A DNA stretch of 64,000 bases. Source: Bacteroidia bacterium (GTDB lineage: Bacteria > Bacteroidota > Ignavibacteria > SZUA-365). The notes beneath the pieces were generated by a model. That model was not told the origin of the DNA, made no database searches, and saw nothing but the letters and a program-made list of their open reading frames with translations. The translations under genes and the position numbers were made by a program. The stretch is taken from contig JAOSJT010000001.1 of NCBI GenBank assembly GCA_027493955.1, forward strand, positions 1,007,131 through 1,071,130. Direction: 5' to 3'. Of the stretch, positions 63,616-64,000 are shown piece after piece; position 1 is the stretch's first letter, and the number at the start of each line of letters is the position of its first letter.

Positions 63616-64000
63616 CAGGTCTGAATCACTCCCGGATTGAAAGGGCGCAGTTCCGGATTGCAGTCCGCGGCGTCTATGCACGTCGAGATCACAGCGCGCG
63701 TATCCACGGGATCGATGATGCCGTCCACCCACAGCCGGGCTGCGGCATAGTAGGGGCTGGTCTGCGCGTCGTAACTTTGCTGAATGGTTTTCAGGAGTTC
63801 CTGCTGCTCTTCCTCGGTGATGCTCCGGCCGCTGTGCTTCATTTGGGAGAGACGGATTTCCAGCAGGGTCTTGCTCGCCTGCGCTCCGCCCATAACCGCG
63901 ATTTGTGCCGTGGGCCAGGCGAAGATGAAACGCGGATCGTAGGCCTTGCCGCACATGGCGTAGTTGCCCGCTCCGTAGCTGTTGCCCACGACGATGGTGA
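63615..64000 (-). CDS. Acyl-CoA carboxylase beta (carboxyltransferase) subunit, C-terminal part
   Basis: 128 codons at the C-terminus; the gene continues beyond the right edge. The sequence VVGNSYGAGNYAMCGKAYDPRF then FIFAWPTAQIAVMGGAQASKTL is the second carboxyltransferase half of methylcrotonyl-/acyl-CoA carboxylases (oxyanion-forming Gly pairs), and the end YYAAARLWVDGIIDPVDTRAV is the usual C-terminal signature. It moves CO2 from carboxybiotin to an acyl-CoA such as 3-methylcrotonyl-CoA, geranyl-CoA or propionyl-CoA; which substrate cannot be told from the fragment. Confidence 0.9.
   Translation of the reverse strand, partial: TIVVGNSYGAGNYAMCGKAYDPRFIFAWPTAQIAVMGGAQASKTLLEIRLSQMKHSGRSITEEEQQELLKTIQQSYDAQTSPYYAAARLWVDGIIDPVDTRAVISTCIDAADCNPELRPFNPGVIQT

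Noticed and set aside
1-64000. CRISPR array, transposase, integrase, phage or toxin-antitoxin genes
   Set aside because: Searched by eye on both strands; no regularly spaced repeats and no protein with such motifs were found.

Overview
The window is a compact, fairly GC-rich bacterial chromosome segment. It carries about 57 protein genes, no rRNA, tRNA or CRISPR array, and no transposase or phage genes. Several traits point to the Bacteroidota/Chlorobi (FCB) side of the tree, perhaps an Ignavibacteria- or Kapabacteria-like lineage (inference): a PorQ/PorV-type outer-membrane protein, a pyruvoyl-dependent arginine decarboxylase, HslUV together with sigma-54, a two-gene TAT-exported TldD/TldE pair, and mixed ATG/GTG/TTG starts with real Shine-Dalgarno sites. 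The first gene (serine hydrolase) and the last (acyl-CoA carboxylase beta subunit) are cut by the window edges.

Layout. 1-4027 (minus): serine hydrolase end, then an SbtA-type bicarbonate transporter followed closely by purK-purE. 4650-7567 (minus): rsgA and an ABC-F ATPase. 7850-19651 (minus): fourteen closely packed genes (DUF3109, rpoN, hslV, hslU, a membrane protein, a small protein, MBL hydrolase, HAD phosphatase, acpS, a lipase-like lipoprotein, a FabK/nitronate monooxygenase, PorQ-like, CPBP protease, pdxJ). 19939-27022 (plus): a TetR-TolC-HlyD-ABC-ABC-permease-permease export operon resembling E. coli cecR-ybhGFSR, with a visible promoter and operator. 27169-34124 (minus): zincin-like protein, M16 peptidase, glycosidase-like secreted protein, polysaccharide deacetylase. 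34355-36238 (plus): a fusion of a cyclic-nucleotide-binding domain to aspartate ammonia-lyase. 37226-39974: head-to-head secreted protein and dacB-type carboxypeptidase. 39958-49478 (minus): the classic rimP-nusA-infB-rbfA-truB-ribF-rpsO-pnp translation/RNA operon. 49609-51874 (plus): smpB, tyrS, pyruvoyl arginine decarboxylase, ended by a strong hairpin. 52004-57119 (minus): acyP-ispF-dedA-pap2-lnt-threonine aldolase-thioesterase, mostly joined by 4-nt stop/start overlaps. 57387-60262 (plus): tldD/tldE-like pair. 60263-64000: EamA transporter, small lipoprotein, NtrC-type regulator, VanZ-like exported protein, carboxylase.

Most notable points: (i) the cNMP-domain/aspartase fusion with a CRP-type palindrome upstream; (ii) a bicarbonate transporter placed directly before purK, whose substrate is bicarbonate; (iii) three apparent pseudoenzymes that kept their fold but lost the key catalytic motif (lipase Ser to Gly, zincin Glu to Ala, TldD without HExxxH); (iv) a ~32-bp heptad-built inverted repeat wedged between the two permease genes of the exporter; (v) two head-to-head gene pairs whose 5' ends overlap; (vi) clean hairpins at 27021-27074, 39918-39948 and 51894-51930. 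Two stretches, 4028-4649 and 36239-37225, hold no gene I can support.
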